The position numbers and the translations under genes were made by a program. Under the pieces are notes generated by a model, which did no database searches, was not told where the DNA came from, and saw nothing but the letters and a program-made list of their open reading frames with translations. From Aquilaria yunnanensis (lineage: Eukaryota > Streptophyta > Magnoliopsida > Malvales > Thymelaeaceae), in the NCBI GenBank assembly GCA_039654915.1, contig CM077593.1:75310501-75374500 (forward strand): DNA of 64,000 nucleotides. Direction: 5' to 3'. Each line of letters starts with the position of its first letter. Positions within the stretch are counted from its first letter, which is position 1. Shown here one piece after another: positions 46,905 through 59,539 of the stretch.

Positions 46905-48719
46905 GAAAAATTCATCCTCAAATCTGTATGATAAAAAAAAAAAAAGATCAGCCACATTAAATGTAGCACTCACATTGCACTCACATGGCAAATCAAGTTG
47001 GTAGCCATTGTCCTTAATTTTCTTCACAACTTGAAATGAACAATGCTTTCTTTGGTGCAACTTTGTCCTTCTATGTGCTGGGAACCTTTCCTTTCTCATA
47101 TGTACCCATATCGAATCTCCAAGCTCAAAGGATAATCTTTTTCACCTTTTTATTGGCTGCATTTGTATATTATTAGCTCTTTTTCTAAATTTGAAGCATT
47201 ACTTTCTCATGTAGGTGCTTAACAAAATCTAACTTTCTTTTACCATCTATACTTGAAAGTTCATTAGTAGTTAATGGTAAAAGATCTATAGGAGTCAAAG
47301 CATCAAAGCCATACACAATTTGAAAAGGTGAATAACCCATAGTATAAAGCACAGCTCTATTATATGCAAATTCTATATGTGGTAGACAATCTTCCCATGA
47401 TTTCAGGTTTATTCCAATGATGGCTATAAGTAAAGAACCTAGAGTTCTATTTATTACCTCAGTTTGTCCATCAACTTATGGGTGGCATGAAGTTGAAAGC
47501 ATGTGCTTTGTACTAAGCTTACCCCATAATGTCCTCCAAAAATGGCTTAAGAACTTGGAATCTCTATTAGACATAATTGTTCACAAGACTCAAAGAAGGA
47601 GGACAACCTCTCTAAAGAACAAGTAACAATGTGTGTTGCATCATCTGTCTTTTGGCATGCAATGAAGTGGGCCATCCTTGAAAATCTATCCATAAAAATA
47701 AAGACAGAATCTTGCCCTCATTTGGTGATAGTAAGTCGTACAATGAAATCCATAGAAATGTCAGTCCAAGGATATGAAGGTGTTGGTAATGAAGTATACC
47801 AATAATGACTTGTTTGTGTGGATTTTGTCATCAAGCATGTAATGTAATGGTCATAAACCCTCTTCACATCTTTCTCCATATAACGCTAATAAAAGTGTTT
47901 CTTCAACATGTGCAATGTCTTAGGCACACCAAGATGCCCATCAAACCACCACTATGTTCCTCCTTTATAAGTAACCTATTTTCTCTAAACTGAAAACCAT
48001 CCACTTGATAAAATTTGTCAAATGTAACTTTAGGACATTTAGAATAGATCTCACCAAAGATACAATCAGAAGAATATAAACTCTTTAAATGCTCAAATCC
48101 AAGAATCTTGGCTTCTAAGGCATAAAGTGAGGCATACCTCCTTGAAAGTGCATCAGCCACTACATTTTCTTACCTCCCTTGTATTTGATGAACTATGGGA
48201 TGGATTCTATGAATTTAACCCATCTTGCATGTCTCTTATTCAAATTATCTTGGCCTTTAAAATGCTTAAGAGCTTGGTGATCAATACGAATCAAAAACTC
48301 TTTAGGCTACAAAAAGTGCCACCATGTCTCTGAAGCTCTCACAAATGCATACAACCCCTTATTATACGTAGGATAGTTCATGGTTATGCCATTGAGTTCC
48401 TCACTAAAATAAGCAATGTGGTGGCCTTCTTACATCAAGATAGCTCTAATATCTATTCCTAAATCATCACACTCAATTTCAAATGCTATATAAAAATCAA
48501 GAAGAGCTTAAAGTGGTGTATGATATAACTTATCCTTTAAAATGTAAAAAGCATCATCTTGAGCTTTCTTCTGCTTAAAGCCAACATTCTTTTGAACAAT
48601 TTCAATAAGATCAATGGTAGAAAAATTTCTAATGAATCTCCTATAGAAACTACCAAATCCATGGAATGACCTTACCTCAGAAACAGAAGTCAAAATGGGC
48701 TATTCTTTAATAGCCCTTA
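46905..48719 (-). pseudogene. gypsy pol: end of RT, RNase H, integrase
   Basis: From the nested-insertion junction: RT end (AIKE, SVSEVRSFHGFGSFYRRFI), RNase H ending in ADALSRRYA (about 48,150), integrase core ([41 protein letters not shown]) and the C-terminal GPY/F-like module (RFPAHRRTKL, VKKIKDNGYQLDLP, VSATFNVADL, 47,099-46,902). Stops interrupt the frame repeatedly. I see no chromodomain. Together with 54,765-55,480 it makes one RT domain. Confidence 0.85.
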
Positions 48720-48789
48720 TGACATGGTCCCTCGTGGGCATGCCCAGGAAGCCAATAAGAACTTGTCCCACACTAGTTCCAATTGGCTA

Positions 48790-49840
48790 ATTCGTATGAT
48801 TAAGAAAGTCACAACCAAGGATGGAAATGACCCATTGAAGATATCTAGTGGACCAATGACAATGAAGAAAGCTAAGGAGCTCACTAGTGCACTTCAAGCC
48901 TTTGTCTCAAGCTTCTTCATGGAGAATGGACACGAAACTTCACAAGGAGTTGCTGGAACATTCAAGAAATCATATGGAGATGATGGCCAAGCTTAGTACT
49001 CAATTCAAGAGGGCCTATACAAGTCACAAGACAAGGAACCCCAAGGGCACCCCTCAAGTACACCCTTGGAGCCTTTTTGAAGTGTTTCAAGGCCATTTTG
49101 CTTCTACAAGCTGGATCTTTGAGCTCTGACATTTCAAGACCTCTTTTCAAAATTTAAGATAAAGAATCACACTAATGGAACTCAAATATTCAAGATTTTA
49201 TTTGAGGATACAAGAAAAAACCCTAAAGATCCCAAAAGTGCACCTGAAAAGACCATTTGGGGGTTTTTAGGGCCAAACTTGTATTTGCACTTTATTTTAT
49301 TTAATTTCTAGCTTATTTAAATTATTTAGGATGTTATTTAGGCTATGGAAGTGATTTGGGTCGCATAGGATAGGTGGCATACGCTGCACACCTTAAACAT
49401 GTGTTAAAGGGTGTAGGAATCCTTATTTGACTATGTTTTCTTAAGTCTTTTGTACCTAGGTTTTCTATGTGACTTGGGCTGCAAATTTTGCGGAGTCTTT
49501 TACCCTAGTTTAGGCCTATAAATAGGCACATATTATGGTTGTAAAACATAGCCTTTATACGAAATAATATTGCTACTTTGAGGAGAAATTCTCTTTTGTT
49601 CTTTGAGGGCTACCTTGGTGCACAAGTTGCTTATGTTCTTGGTTTTCTTATACTTCTTGTTTCTAATCATGAGTTGATAAGGGGTGGGGGTTTAAATTCA
49701 GTTCCTTTGATGTCTTGTGGAGCTTGAAAAACATCTTGGGTGAATTTCATGGTTTTTATACCATTGGGGTTTGCATCACTAATTGATTACATGCACACTA
49801 GTTAAAACCTTTATGCTTTTAGTTAATTAATCCTACTATA
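48790..49840 (+). mobile_element. gypsy fragment: integrase tail and LTR promoter
   Basis: Encodes a decayed tail (NDPLKISSGPMTMKKAKEL, about 48,820-48,900) of the kind seen in the gypsy element at 46,871-46,683, followed by an LTR-like stretch with a TATA box CTATAAATAGG near 49,512 and a T-rich downstream region. Opposite orientation to the host gypsy element. Not present in units b, c or d, so it is a separate insertion; its ends are not sharp. Confidence 0.5.
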
Positions 49841-49857
49841 TGACCACGCATGAGTAA

Positions 49858-52375
49858 TGTCGCGGAACGGGGCCCCAGTGTCCCATAACCTTGTAGGCCT
49901 TAGGGATTTATGAATCCCACTAGTTACTATTGGCTAACTATTATTTGTCAATATAAATTAAACAATTTATATGCACTAGTTTCTTAGCCTACTCAGTTTA
50001 AGTTATGCATGCTTCTGTCCTGGCAATGCAAACAAATTTTATAAGTCATGGATTAAAAACATTGCTCGAGCATTTCACTAAAACATATATAAAACGTGCC
50101 AAGACCTTGAAAATACTGGTTGCTTTAACTACAAGTAACAGTTTGTGCATACATTACACCTCTAGCATGCACCCAAAAGTAACAAGATGGATTTACAACA
50201 CAATGTATCCTATTAGAGGCAACTTACTTAGTACACAAAGTACTATGTACAAGAGACAAAAACTACTAACTAAGATCAACTACTTGAGTCCCACCTTGAG
50301 CTATACCAAGCTCCAAGTGTAAACCCTTCACTAGATCTTGTTCTTGTGTACTCTTAGCCTCTACACTGTAAAGGCACAACTTGGTTAGCACATAACTTAT
50401 ATCACAAGTAACTTAGAATCACTAGGATTCTCAAGAGAAATACCTGCAAAACAGAAAACTTAGGCCTCGACTATCACTTGGTGATTAGGCCCGGAGTTAG
50501 AACCTGCACAATAAAACTTAAGGGAATGAGTACTTGAAAGTACTCAGTAAGGGTCCCTTGAATACCTGCAAGGAAAAATGCAGCAACTATGCAATATGGC
50601 AACCAAGCAACCAATCAAGCAATCAACAAACAACTCAAACAATCAACAAAATATAAAATATGCAATGTATGAATGTATGGTATGAAATGCATATAATGCA
50701 TGCACTTGGGACTTTCTGCACTCTAGGTGCCAAAAAACTTGCCGTGAGCTCAAACGGCGGAGGTACTTGAGATACTGGCCCTCGTATCCCGGATACTTTA
50801 CCTCACTTAAGTCCCACTTACGGGTTCTAGAGTAGGTCATCACCTCTCTCATACTTACCCGCCTTTACCCTTAACTTATTGTACAGGGTAGTCGTCCTAT
50901 GTGGTTTAACTAGCCAAACCCTTAAGGTTTAACTTAGAGCACTCATAGTGGCTTACTTACCAAACCAAATGGTTCGGTCGGGATCGACTTAGGTTTTCCT
51001 CCTCATTGACCATAGGTAAATGACGTTCTACTCGGCCAACAAAGAGTCTAAAAACCCCCTTAATCCCCATAGTGCTCATTTAGAAGCTTAAGCACTTTGA
51101 TTTTCTTAACCACCAAGTCATACTCTTTCTTAACCACACAACTTAACTACCACTTAAATAATGCATAATTCCCGGCTTAGGAAGGAGTTCTAGACCCAAC
51201 CGAGGCTGTGGAACGTCTTAACTTAGCCTAGGGATGAAAACCGAGAGTTTGAGACACTCTTAGGATGCCCGGAGCTTGAGGGTAAAATGCCTTGGCGGCG
51301 CCGTTGGCGACGCGTCGCCACAGGCATCAGTGTTCGGAGAACTTTTTCATTTCTCGGCGACGCGTCTTCACCGGCGACGCGTCACCAATATGGCGTCGAC
51401 ACTGGCGACGCGTCGCCAACGCTTTCCAACGTTGCGCGACAGTGTGCGACCTTGCACGAAAACTGCTTAAACTTTCTCATCCCAAACTCAAATCACTTGG
51501 GTCTTGTTTCTAACTCATTCCCACACAAAACACTACATTTCTATGAATTATTTGAACTTAATTAACTTGAACCTTTACCTCAATTTAGCTACAAAGCAAG
51601 CATTGATACACGAACCTCCTTAGCTCAATTAAGCTCCCTTGAGTTCCACGCCTAAAACCAAAGTCATTTGGCACCAAATACTTAAAACCAAGACCATTTC
51701 TAGCTATGGGAACAACTTAGAACCAATCCAAATGAACCCAACAAGCTTACCCACGAATTTTGAGTCCAAACTAGCACCAAAAAGCAAATTGGAGCTAGAA
51801 CACCAACAAAGAAGCTTGATGATTCCTACCCACACTTTGGGCTTCCACAAATTGATGAAGAAATGCAAGAAAATGAAAGTTTGGGCTACGATTTTGGGAG
51901 AGGAGATGGAGCTACGAAATTTGAAGTTTGAGGCAAATGGTTAAGGGAGAAGAAGACTTAACTTATATATGTGTTTAAGGCAACTTTTCCCTCTCTTTCA
52001 CTTAAGTCCTCATACTCTCAAAAGCTTCAATTGAGTCACTAAACTCTCACCCAAAACTACATTTCTTTGCTCTAAAGGATGCTTAAAGCTTCTCAAACTT
52101 AATTTTCTTGGACACCTTAGCCACTTAAGTTCTAAATGGCTCAAAAAGAACACTTAGTGCCACAAGTTCTCAAAACTCACAATGATGGTTCTAAAAGCTA
52201 GAATAACTAATGGTCTTGATTTAACTATGCCAAATCACACTTAGGAACTCACTTACTTAATTAAGCTTACCTTGCTTGCTTAACGAGGTGCTAACTTGAG
52301 GTACTTAATTTAATAAACACTTAATCAAAGTAAAATAAATACTTACTTGATTAGTCAACTAGGAGAGCCGTCACA
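49858..52375 (+). repeat. non-coding LTR-like unit 'b', intact
   Basis: 2,518 bp, TGTCGCGGAACGG...GCCGTCACA, with a perfect 5-bp duplication AGTAA (49,853-49,857 and 52,376-52,380), inserted in unit 'a'. No ORF of interest. Contains the CTCAGTAAGGGTCCC block (about 50,558) shared with the other units, and a GC-rich palindrome cluster (51,290-51,420). Most simply a solo LTR of a large LTR retrotransposon. Confidence 0.75.
51290..51420. repeat. cluster of GC-rich 14-bp palindromes
   Basis: The palindrome GGCGACGCGTCGCC occurs twice in full (about 51,305 and 51,401), with variants GGCGACGCGTC at about 51,356 and 51,373 and GGCGTCGAC between. This CpG-dense patch stands out sharply from the AT-rich surroundings. 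The other units have a looser GC-rich block at the same place. Confidence 0.75.
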
Positions 52376-54764
52376 AGTAATGCTTTGACTTATGTAACAA
52401 AACAAGTTATAAAATATAAACATAAATCATAAAACATTGCCCAAGCTTTCAACTGAAATCCAAGTTTCAAAGTAGTCAAAGCATACAAAATAACTGTGGA
52501 ATTAACTGCACATAATCAAATTTGTGCAAGCATCCAAGAGCGACTCTAGAGTACTCTACTCAACATGAACTTTGGAGGCAACTAGTGTATAAAAACTATA
52601 CACTGAACAACACCATTGAAATCCACAACTAAGCTCCCACCTTAGAGCAAACTCTAGGTGGCAAGGTTCAAAAGCCATCTTTTGTGCTTCACTTGCCTCT
52701 ATCAGCCAAATAAAAAACTGTAGTTAGTTCCATAACGTAACCAACAAGCAAACCATAATCTAGAATCATAAAGATTAAAAAATATACCTGCTCATGTGCT
52801 TAGCTCAATAACCCTCAATGGTTGTTGGCTCAACGACAGCCAAAAAATTGCACAACAAAGACTAAGGGAGTGAAAATCAATGATTCTCAGTAAAGGATCC
52901 TTCAAACTTCAAGAAAAAATACTGATGACACATATATATACAATATATCAAGTTTACTGCACGCACTTGCAATTTGAAGGCTAACATAAGTGCATATATT
53001 TGAGTCCCTTAGGACCCTTCCTCTTCCTAGTCCTCGCACGGATGTCATCCCATGCCTAACGAGTTTTGGCCCCTAACTTACTCCTAGAAAGCTCGGCTTG
53101 CCTCCACATAGTGCCTCAAGTCCTTAGACTTGCCTAGGTCACTTGTGTACTAAGCTTCCACCTTAAATCCTTGCCGAGAATGCACTAGGCTTTTACTTGT
53201 GCCTCAATTAACCTTGCCTAGGCTACAAGTGCACTAAACCTTTACTTAAGGCATATACCTATCCACCATTAATTGGTTCACCCTAGTGGACGAGCAATGA
53301 CCATGGTTGGACTCCTTCACTAGGTTCCTTGGAACCACCTAGGTGCACTAAGGTTCCTATGTTGAGTCTCAAACCTAAAGGCCTGCCTAGGCTCTCGATG
53401 GTACTAAACTTTTCATCCAATTAATGGTGGCCTAATGTGGCCAAAATTATCCTCACTTTGAACAAAAAAAAGGCTAAATCTAGGCTAATGCAAGCTTTGT
53501 AAAAATATGTAAATGATAGCCCTTCTTCTTAGCTTCACATAGCATCTTGAATCGCCTTAATCAGACACCTGAGCAAAAAGTTATGAGGAAAATACTAGAA
53601 GGGTGTCAAAGCTGACAGGTTCCAGTAGGGATGCATCACCATAGTATAAAACTCCCTGGTTTCTAGCACAAGGGCTTGGCGATGTATCCCTAGCTCCTTC
53701 ATGCCTAGAAATTCCAGATTTTGCCTCATAGGAACTTTGGGGGCTTCCAATGCCTTTCAATGGCTCTAGGGATGCCTCCAAAGTCCAAACACCTCAAACC
53801 TACATATACACATGCTCTAGGCCATAATGCACCACTTAAACCAATCCTATAGTGTCCATAAACACCACACAACTCATTAAAAGGTCACTAGTTCACCATG
53901 TTCATTACCAGCCACCAACTAACACCATTCACAAAACTACTTGAATTCAACCACAAGAAAGCTATGAGTGGCAACAAATATGCATGAATCATAAATCTCT
54001 TACCTCAATTGCACAAGAATTAGCAAGCATGAAGCACCATAAGCTCCAAACTTTAGGCACAAAGGCTCCACTAAGGTTTTATAGGTTCCAAAGCACAAAC
54101 AATTTTCATGGCACTAAATTAACACAATCCAAGTAAAACCCAAGCTCCCATAAGCTTAATAAACAAGAAAAAATTACGGAAAGCTAGTTACCTCATGTAC
54201 AAACCCTGCCCATGGTGGAGAAATGTTCAAACAAGCTTCAAAACACCAAAACAAGTGCAAAGCAAGCTTCTTTCTTCATGGCCACCAAGAAAGCTCACAA
54301 ATTTCACCAAGAAACCATGAATTTGAAGTGAATTGAGTAAGAAATGAAGGGGGGAAGAGATGGCTATGAAATTGGAAGGGAAAGGATGAGTGAATAGTGC
54401 CAAGAACTTATCCCTTCCAACTATTTTTACAACAAAACCCCCTTCCGCCCCAAACTTTTTAAAAACTTGCAAATTTACCTCTTCCCCGAATAGTAACTAA
54501 GTAATTAAACATTTAGGCAAAACTTTCTAACTTGGGCTTTGGGTTTTGAAAACATTATTTTTATTCTGGGTACTTGTCCTGACCCTCCAATGTGCAAAGT
54601 GACCATTTGGCCCCTAGGCAAACTTAGTGTCATAAACCACTCGATACCTACTAAACCTTTAATAACTTACTTGATTTTGCTAATTCACCTCTAATTGAAA
54701 TTTTAAGCTAAGGATTTATGAATTTACCTCGCTCACCGAGCATTCTGGTAAAAGGGCTATAACA

Positions 54765-55480
54765 TCTTACATTTTCTTCATATACTTCAACTCCTTGAAA
54801 ACTTACCACATAACCAAGGAAAACAACCTTATTAGTACAATGAGAGCACTTTTTACAATTTGCATACAACTTTTGCTCTCTAAATGTACCAAGCACTTGT
54901 CTCAAATGTAACGCATGATCATTAAGGCATTTGTTATAAACCAAGATAATATCAAAATAAACAACAACAAACTTGCCTATGAAATCATGCAAAACATGGT
55001 TCATAAGTCTCATGAAAGTGCTAGGTGTATTGGTCAAACCAAATGGCACAACCAACCATTCATAAAGACCAAATTTGGTTTTAATAGCCATTTTCCACTC
55101 ATCCCCTTCCTTCATTCTAATTTGATGTTATCCATATTTTAAATCAACTTTTGAAAAGACAGTAGAACTATGTGATTCATCAAGTATATCATCAAGTCTA
55201 AGAATGAGATGTTTATACTTTATAGCAAATTTTGTTGGCAGACCGACAATCCATTCACATGCACCATGTTCTATCATTCTTTGGCACTAAAAGCATAGGT
55301 ACGACACATGGACTTATGCCCTCTCTCACATAGCCTTTTGCCAACAATTCATGCACTTGCCTTGAAATTCTTTTAATCTCCTCAGGATTAGACCTATATA
55401 CATGCCTATTTGGAATAAGTGTTGTAGGGACTAAGTCAATTTGATGCTTTATGCCTCATATTGATGTAGTACTATTGGGT
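54765..55480 (-). pseudogene. gypsy reverse transcriptase, first part
   Basis: Minus-strand blocks [29 protein letters not shown], a catalytic box that reads YFDIIL instead of the usual two Asp, and [13 protein letters not shown] ending EENVR at the junction with the nested insertion. Upstream (to about 55,480) are degraded N-terminal RT motifs with stops. Continues at 48,719. Confidence 0.82.
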
Positions 55481-55821
55481 TCACAGGGAAACATCTGCAA
55501 ACTCCTACAACAAAGAGAAAACATCACTTGGAAGATAGGTTAGTTAATGTATAGCAAGACAAGATTCTTTGTAAAGTAAAAGAAACACTAGTCTTTGTGT
55601 TTTAAGGGCTTGCCTCACTTCTCTCATTTTTCCCATACAACACTTTTTTCTTCTCTCAAGTTACCCCTCTTTATTTTTCCCTTAAGAACTCTCAACTTTT
55701 ACTTTCCTCTCAAGTCCATTCTCTTCACCATGTCTCTTGTTGTTCTTTCAAATTTCCTCTTTTTCTTTTTACCACTTAGGTCCTCAACTTGCCTCCCATT
55801 TAATTTTCTCTCATCCTCACA

Positions 55822-56205
55822 CTAAAGTTGATGTTGATCCTTTAAGACTTGTTGTTCAAATATTGGTAAGGGTGTGACCGGCCATCCTTTGTGCATGAAT
55901 ATGTATAAGTTCTTGTAACCATCATGTGCTACCTTCTTTTCAAATTGCCATGGTCTCCTAAGTAAAATGTGGCAAGCTTGCATAGGAACCATATCACATA
56001 ACACCTTACCTTGATAAGAACCAATCTTGAAAGAAATGAGCACTTGCCTTATAACGTGAATCTCACCATCATCATTGAGCCATTGTGACTTGTAAGGTTG
56101 AGGTTGTTGATCTGCCGGTAGTTGCAATTTCTCCACCAAAGTGTTGCTAGCCACATTTGTGCAACTACAACCATTAATGATCATACTACATAACTTATCA
56201 TTCAC
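55822..56205 (-). pseudogene. gypsy aspartic protease
   Basis: 127 open codons: a retropepsin-like segment with SMIINGCSCTNVAS at the position of the catalytic motif (Asp replaced by Asn), then LLRRPWQF (for the usual LLGRPW). Typical of the gag-PR junction of plant gypsy elements, but catalytically dead. Confidence 0.75.
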
Positions 56206-56219
56206 ATTACGCCTTGTGT

Positions 56220-57425
56220 GGAATATGCACTATTTTTGGTCCTCCTCTTTTTAACATGCACATTTAGGGCCCTCATTGCAACAAGAATAACAAACTGCTC
56301 CTCAGCCCCTAATGTTTTAGGATTATCCTCTGAAGGTGACATCTCTGGCTCTTCGTGAAACACTTCTTAATCCTTGGGCTCAAACTCTTCTCCTTTTTTC
56401 CATATACAAAACTTTGTAATCTCAAGCTAAATGACCTTTATTCCTGCACTTATAGAACACAAGATCTTTAAGCTTTTTGAGAATTCTGACGCATAAGGGT
56501 ACCTTTTGTGTGAGAAGTGGGCACAGGTCCTTTTGATGCATTCTTGGCCTTAGACTTTGGCAACTATTTCCTTAGCTCTTTGTACATGCTACCCTTCTAA
56601 TTGGTCCCCACACCTTGAATGACGTGTGCTACTCTTGTTCTTTGTATGATTCTCTCAGCCTTGGAGGCTTGGTGTAGCAAAATCAACCATGTACATATAA
56701 TGAAGCTTCTCCACTTTATTTGCAATATTTAGATTAAGGCCATTCAAGAATCTAGCCATTGTGGTCCCCTCACCTTCATCAACTCAACCTCTAACAAGGG
56801 TCATCTCTAACTCCTTGTGATAATCCTCTACAGACCTACTTCCTTAGACTAATCTTTGTAACTTTTCATGTTGGTCTCGGTAGTAGTAGCTAAGAACAAA
56901 TCTATTCATCATAATGGCTTTGAGCTCCCTCCATATTCTAATCGGCTCTTCACCTTTCCCTTATCTTGAAATCACCACTTGATTCCACCATACAAGAGCA
57001 TAGCCAGTCAACTCAACAGTGGCTAATTTTACCTTTCTTCTTTCGAGTAATTATGACAATCAAACACCATCTCAATCTTTTTCTCTCACTCCCAATATAT
57101 ATCTGGATCACCTTGTTTCTAAATGGTGGGATGTTGAGCTTGATGGAGTTCATTTGATCATCCTTACGAGGCTTTCCCCTCCTTGGTTGCCTATGTATAC
57201 TTTAAGCTTTTTCTTCATCTTCTGAGTGCTTCAACTCTAATATTTTATTTTCCTGAAGATAGGATTAGTCCTCTTTTGCATGGATGATGGTGCCTCATTT
57301 TGAGAACTAAGCTCCTTCATCCACAGCTCTGGGTTAGTCAATTTATCCAACACCCTGGTCATCACGGAATGGAAAGCCTTCTTGTCCATCTTAGTTCAAA
57401 AAATGCTATCAATCTCATCAGCCAT
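56220..57425 (-). pseudogene. gypsy gag
   Basis: Starts MADEIDSIF at 57,425 and continues with stops through RVLDKLTN, YALVWWNQV, FVLSYYYRDQHEKLQRL, SVEDYHKELEMTLV and MARFLNGLNLNIANKVE, the standard retrotransposon gag core, to a degraded CCHC knuckle (FYKCRNKGHLA, about 56,450). Non-functional. Confidence 0.78.
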
Positions 57426-58615
57426 GTTTACTTGTCCAAAAATCAAAGAACTTCACAAAACACTCCCTCACATGTTCTCACTAAAAATATCACTTACACT
57501 TACTTTACTAGTGGCAATTGCTAAGAGAAGTTAGTCTCAAAAGTTCTAAGCAAACTAGACTCAAAACACTTAAAAACTGCAGGATCTTGGAAAGTCAAGT
57601 AATTTTTAAGATAAAAACTAAGAAAAACACAAGACTCAGGAAATTCCAACAATGAAAGTTTCCTGGAATTAGGGTTAGGACAAAAGATTGCAAAACCAAA
57701 TTGCTTTGGATGCAAAACAAAAAATTGTGCAACAATACAATTTTTCCTAAAAAAACAACATTTTCCTTATGGCCTTCTTGCTAGATAAACTTCCAAGAGG
57801 GTTTTCTTGTTGCAAAAGTAAGAGAGAAATAATTAATTGCAACAAAAACTTGAAAATCCTTAGTTCTTGCAAAAATTAGAACAAACTTTGTGGATAAAAA
57901 AATATTATTTTTTGGACCAACATTTTGGATTTTTTCTATGTTTTGGATGCAAGCAAATCAACTCAAAATGATTGATATGGGTTTTGGTTGTTTTGGAATT
58001 GATTTGGTACATTAAAACACTTTTGCATGTAGTTTATGCTTATCATGTGATTTGTGCACACTTTGATATGAAACAACCAAAAAATTGAATAGAATGAATT
58101 AGATTTAAAGGAAATGGAATGGAATCAACAAAATATATGGAATTAACAAATTTTAAACAAACGTAAAGAGTCGGAGATAAAAAATGAAAGAAATAGGCTA
58201 GACATGAAGAATGCACAGGAAACCAAATTAGGGTTTCACTTAATACAATTGGATAAACTATATTGGGAATACCTTGGAATGACTTGGAACACAAGGAAAT
58301 AGATTAGAATTGATGAAATATGATGGAAAAAATGGGATTGGATGAAAATAATGAAAGAAAATACTGTTGGGCTCAAGAAACACTAGAAGAACCAAATTGA
58401 AGCAACTTGGATGCAATTGTTGCCAAACTAGTTGCTTTTGGTATTTTTTTATTTGAACTCAAAGAAAAAGGCAACAATTGAAAGATATAGACTTGAAGCA
58501 CACATAAAAAGTCTTAGAACATGAAAACCTAAAAGAAAAACACAAGAAGAAATAAAAATAACAAGAATTGAATGAAAGAAAAGTTGAATGAAAAAGATAT
58601 GATTTCTGCTTTGTT
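57426..58615 (-). other. gypsy leader
   Basis: About 1.2 kb between primer site and gag, A-rich on the plus strand, with no coding signal beyond short chance ORFs. Confidence 0.6.
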
Positions 58616-58637
58616 GGAACTTATGACTCTGATACCA
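58616..58637 (-). other. gypsy primer-binding site (tRNA-Met initiator)
   Basis: Minus strand TGGTATCAGAGTCATAAGTT, two bases inside the LTR start; complementary to the initiator tRNA-Met 3' end over the first 11 bases, then diverging. Confidence 0.75.
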
Positions 58638-58639
58638 CT

Positions 58640-59493
58640 TGATGAAAAATGACATTGGAATTTCCCTAAGAATACTTCAAGCTCCAAGAATAGGCAAGAG
58701 CAAATGAAGAATTGAAAGACTTGATATAGAAAGACCATATAGTTCTTTAAGCACCAAGTGAAGTTTACATAAAACTAATGAGAGAACAAATCTCTAGCAA
58801 TTATATTCAACTTCAAAAATATGAATAATACAAGCTTAGATTTGGCTGTTTAAGGTATAATCCATGCCATGCAATTTGATTCACCTAGGAAACAAAGAAA
58901 ACAAACTCCTTGAAAGACTAAAACTCTTAAATCAACAAGAACAAGCAAAAACTCCAATAATGCTACAGAATAAGGCTAGGTTAAGCCATATAATTAAAAA
59001 TAAGTCCTAAAATTTAACCAAACCAGATAAATATGCTAAATTATACATATTCACACTAGTTCACACTTAAGTGATCAAATATGGTAACTAAAAGGTTTAA
59101 CATGCTAAACTACTAGTTTGTTCAGCTCATGTAAACTCAATTAGGTGCACCTAGGGTGGCTTGAGTACACCAATAGGTCCAAGAAAGTATGGGCTAGGTC
59201 CTTTGAACTTTGAACTATGGTCATATTCTTGGTGCACATGTGGTCCAGGGTGTACACACCGTTGATGTATGTGTGCTCATAGGGTGCATGTAAACCTTGA
59301 TGCTCCAAAAATGCACATCATGGTGTCTCTTGCTTCCTTGATATGTCAAATGGTAGTTTATCCAAGTCTCCAAGTTTGAAATGTTGGAAAAAAAAATCCA
59401 TGCAATGCCTCTCCAAGCTAATTAGCTCTCTTCCTTGGCATAGGTCCATGTGTGATCCTTAGAAAGTCCTTTTCCATGCTTAATATGTTATCA
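58640..59493 (-). repeat. gypsy 5' LTR
   Basis: 854 bp, TGATGAAAAATG...TATGTTATCA. Uninterrupted, so it shows what the 3' LTR looked like before its two insertions. The matching blocks are listed with the 3' LTR. Confidence 0.82.
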
Positions 59494-59539
59494 TCATGAA
59501 GCATATGGAAGAATCAAAATAAGTTGTTCTCAATATTAA

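Larger units (their letters stand above)
48720..54764 (+). repeat. non-coding LTR-like unit 'a', itself interrupted
   Basis: Splits the gypsy RT. Starts TGACATGGTCCC, ends GGGCTATAACA; flanks CCTTA (48,715-48,719) and TCTTA (54,765-54,769), 4 of 5 matching. The unit's own sequence is 48,720 to about 48,790, a little before 49,853, and 52,381-54,764. Inside it lie a plus-strand gypsy fragment and unit 'b'. Long-range agreement with unit 'c' includes TGCTTTGACTT... and the TTCTCAGTAAAGGATCC block (about 52,890). Confidence 0.7.
41347..59493 (-). mobile_element. Ty3/gypsy retrotransposon with nested insertions
   Basis: On the minus strand: 5' LTR (59,493-58,640), primer site (58,637-58,616), leader, gag (57,425-56,220), protease (56,205-55,822), RT first part (55,480-54,765), [nested insertion 54,764-48,720], RT last part, RNase H and integrase (48,719-46,905), polypurine tract (46,904-46,888), 3' LTR (46,887-41,347, itself interrupted). 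The LTR copies match except for the insertions. No clean target duplication is seen (TGACT against TCATG). Net length without the insertions is about 7.4 kb. All coding parts carry stops. Confidence 0.85.

Noticed and set aside
41347..59493. Two separate gypsy elements (46.6-48.7 and 54.7-57.4 kb)
   Set aside because: The RT fragments abut exactly once the nested insertion is set aside, and one LTR pair, one primer site and one polypurine tract frame both.
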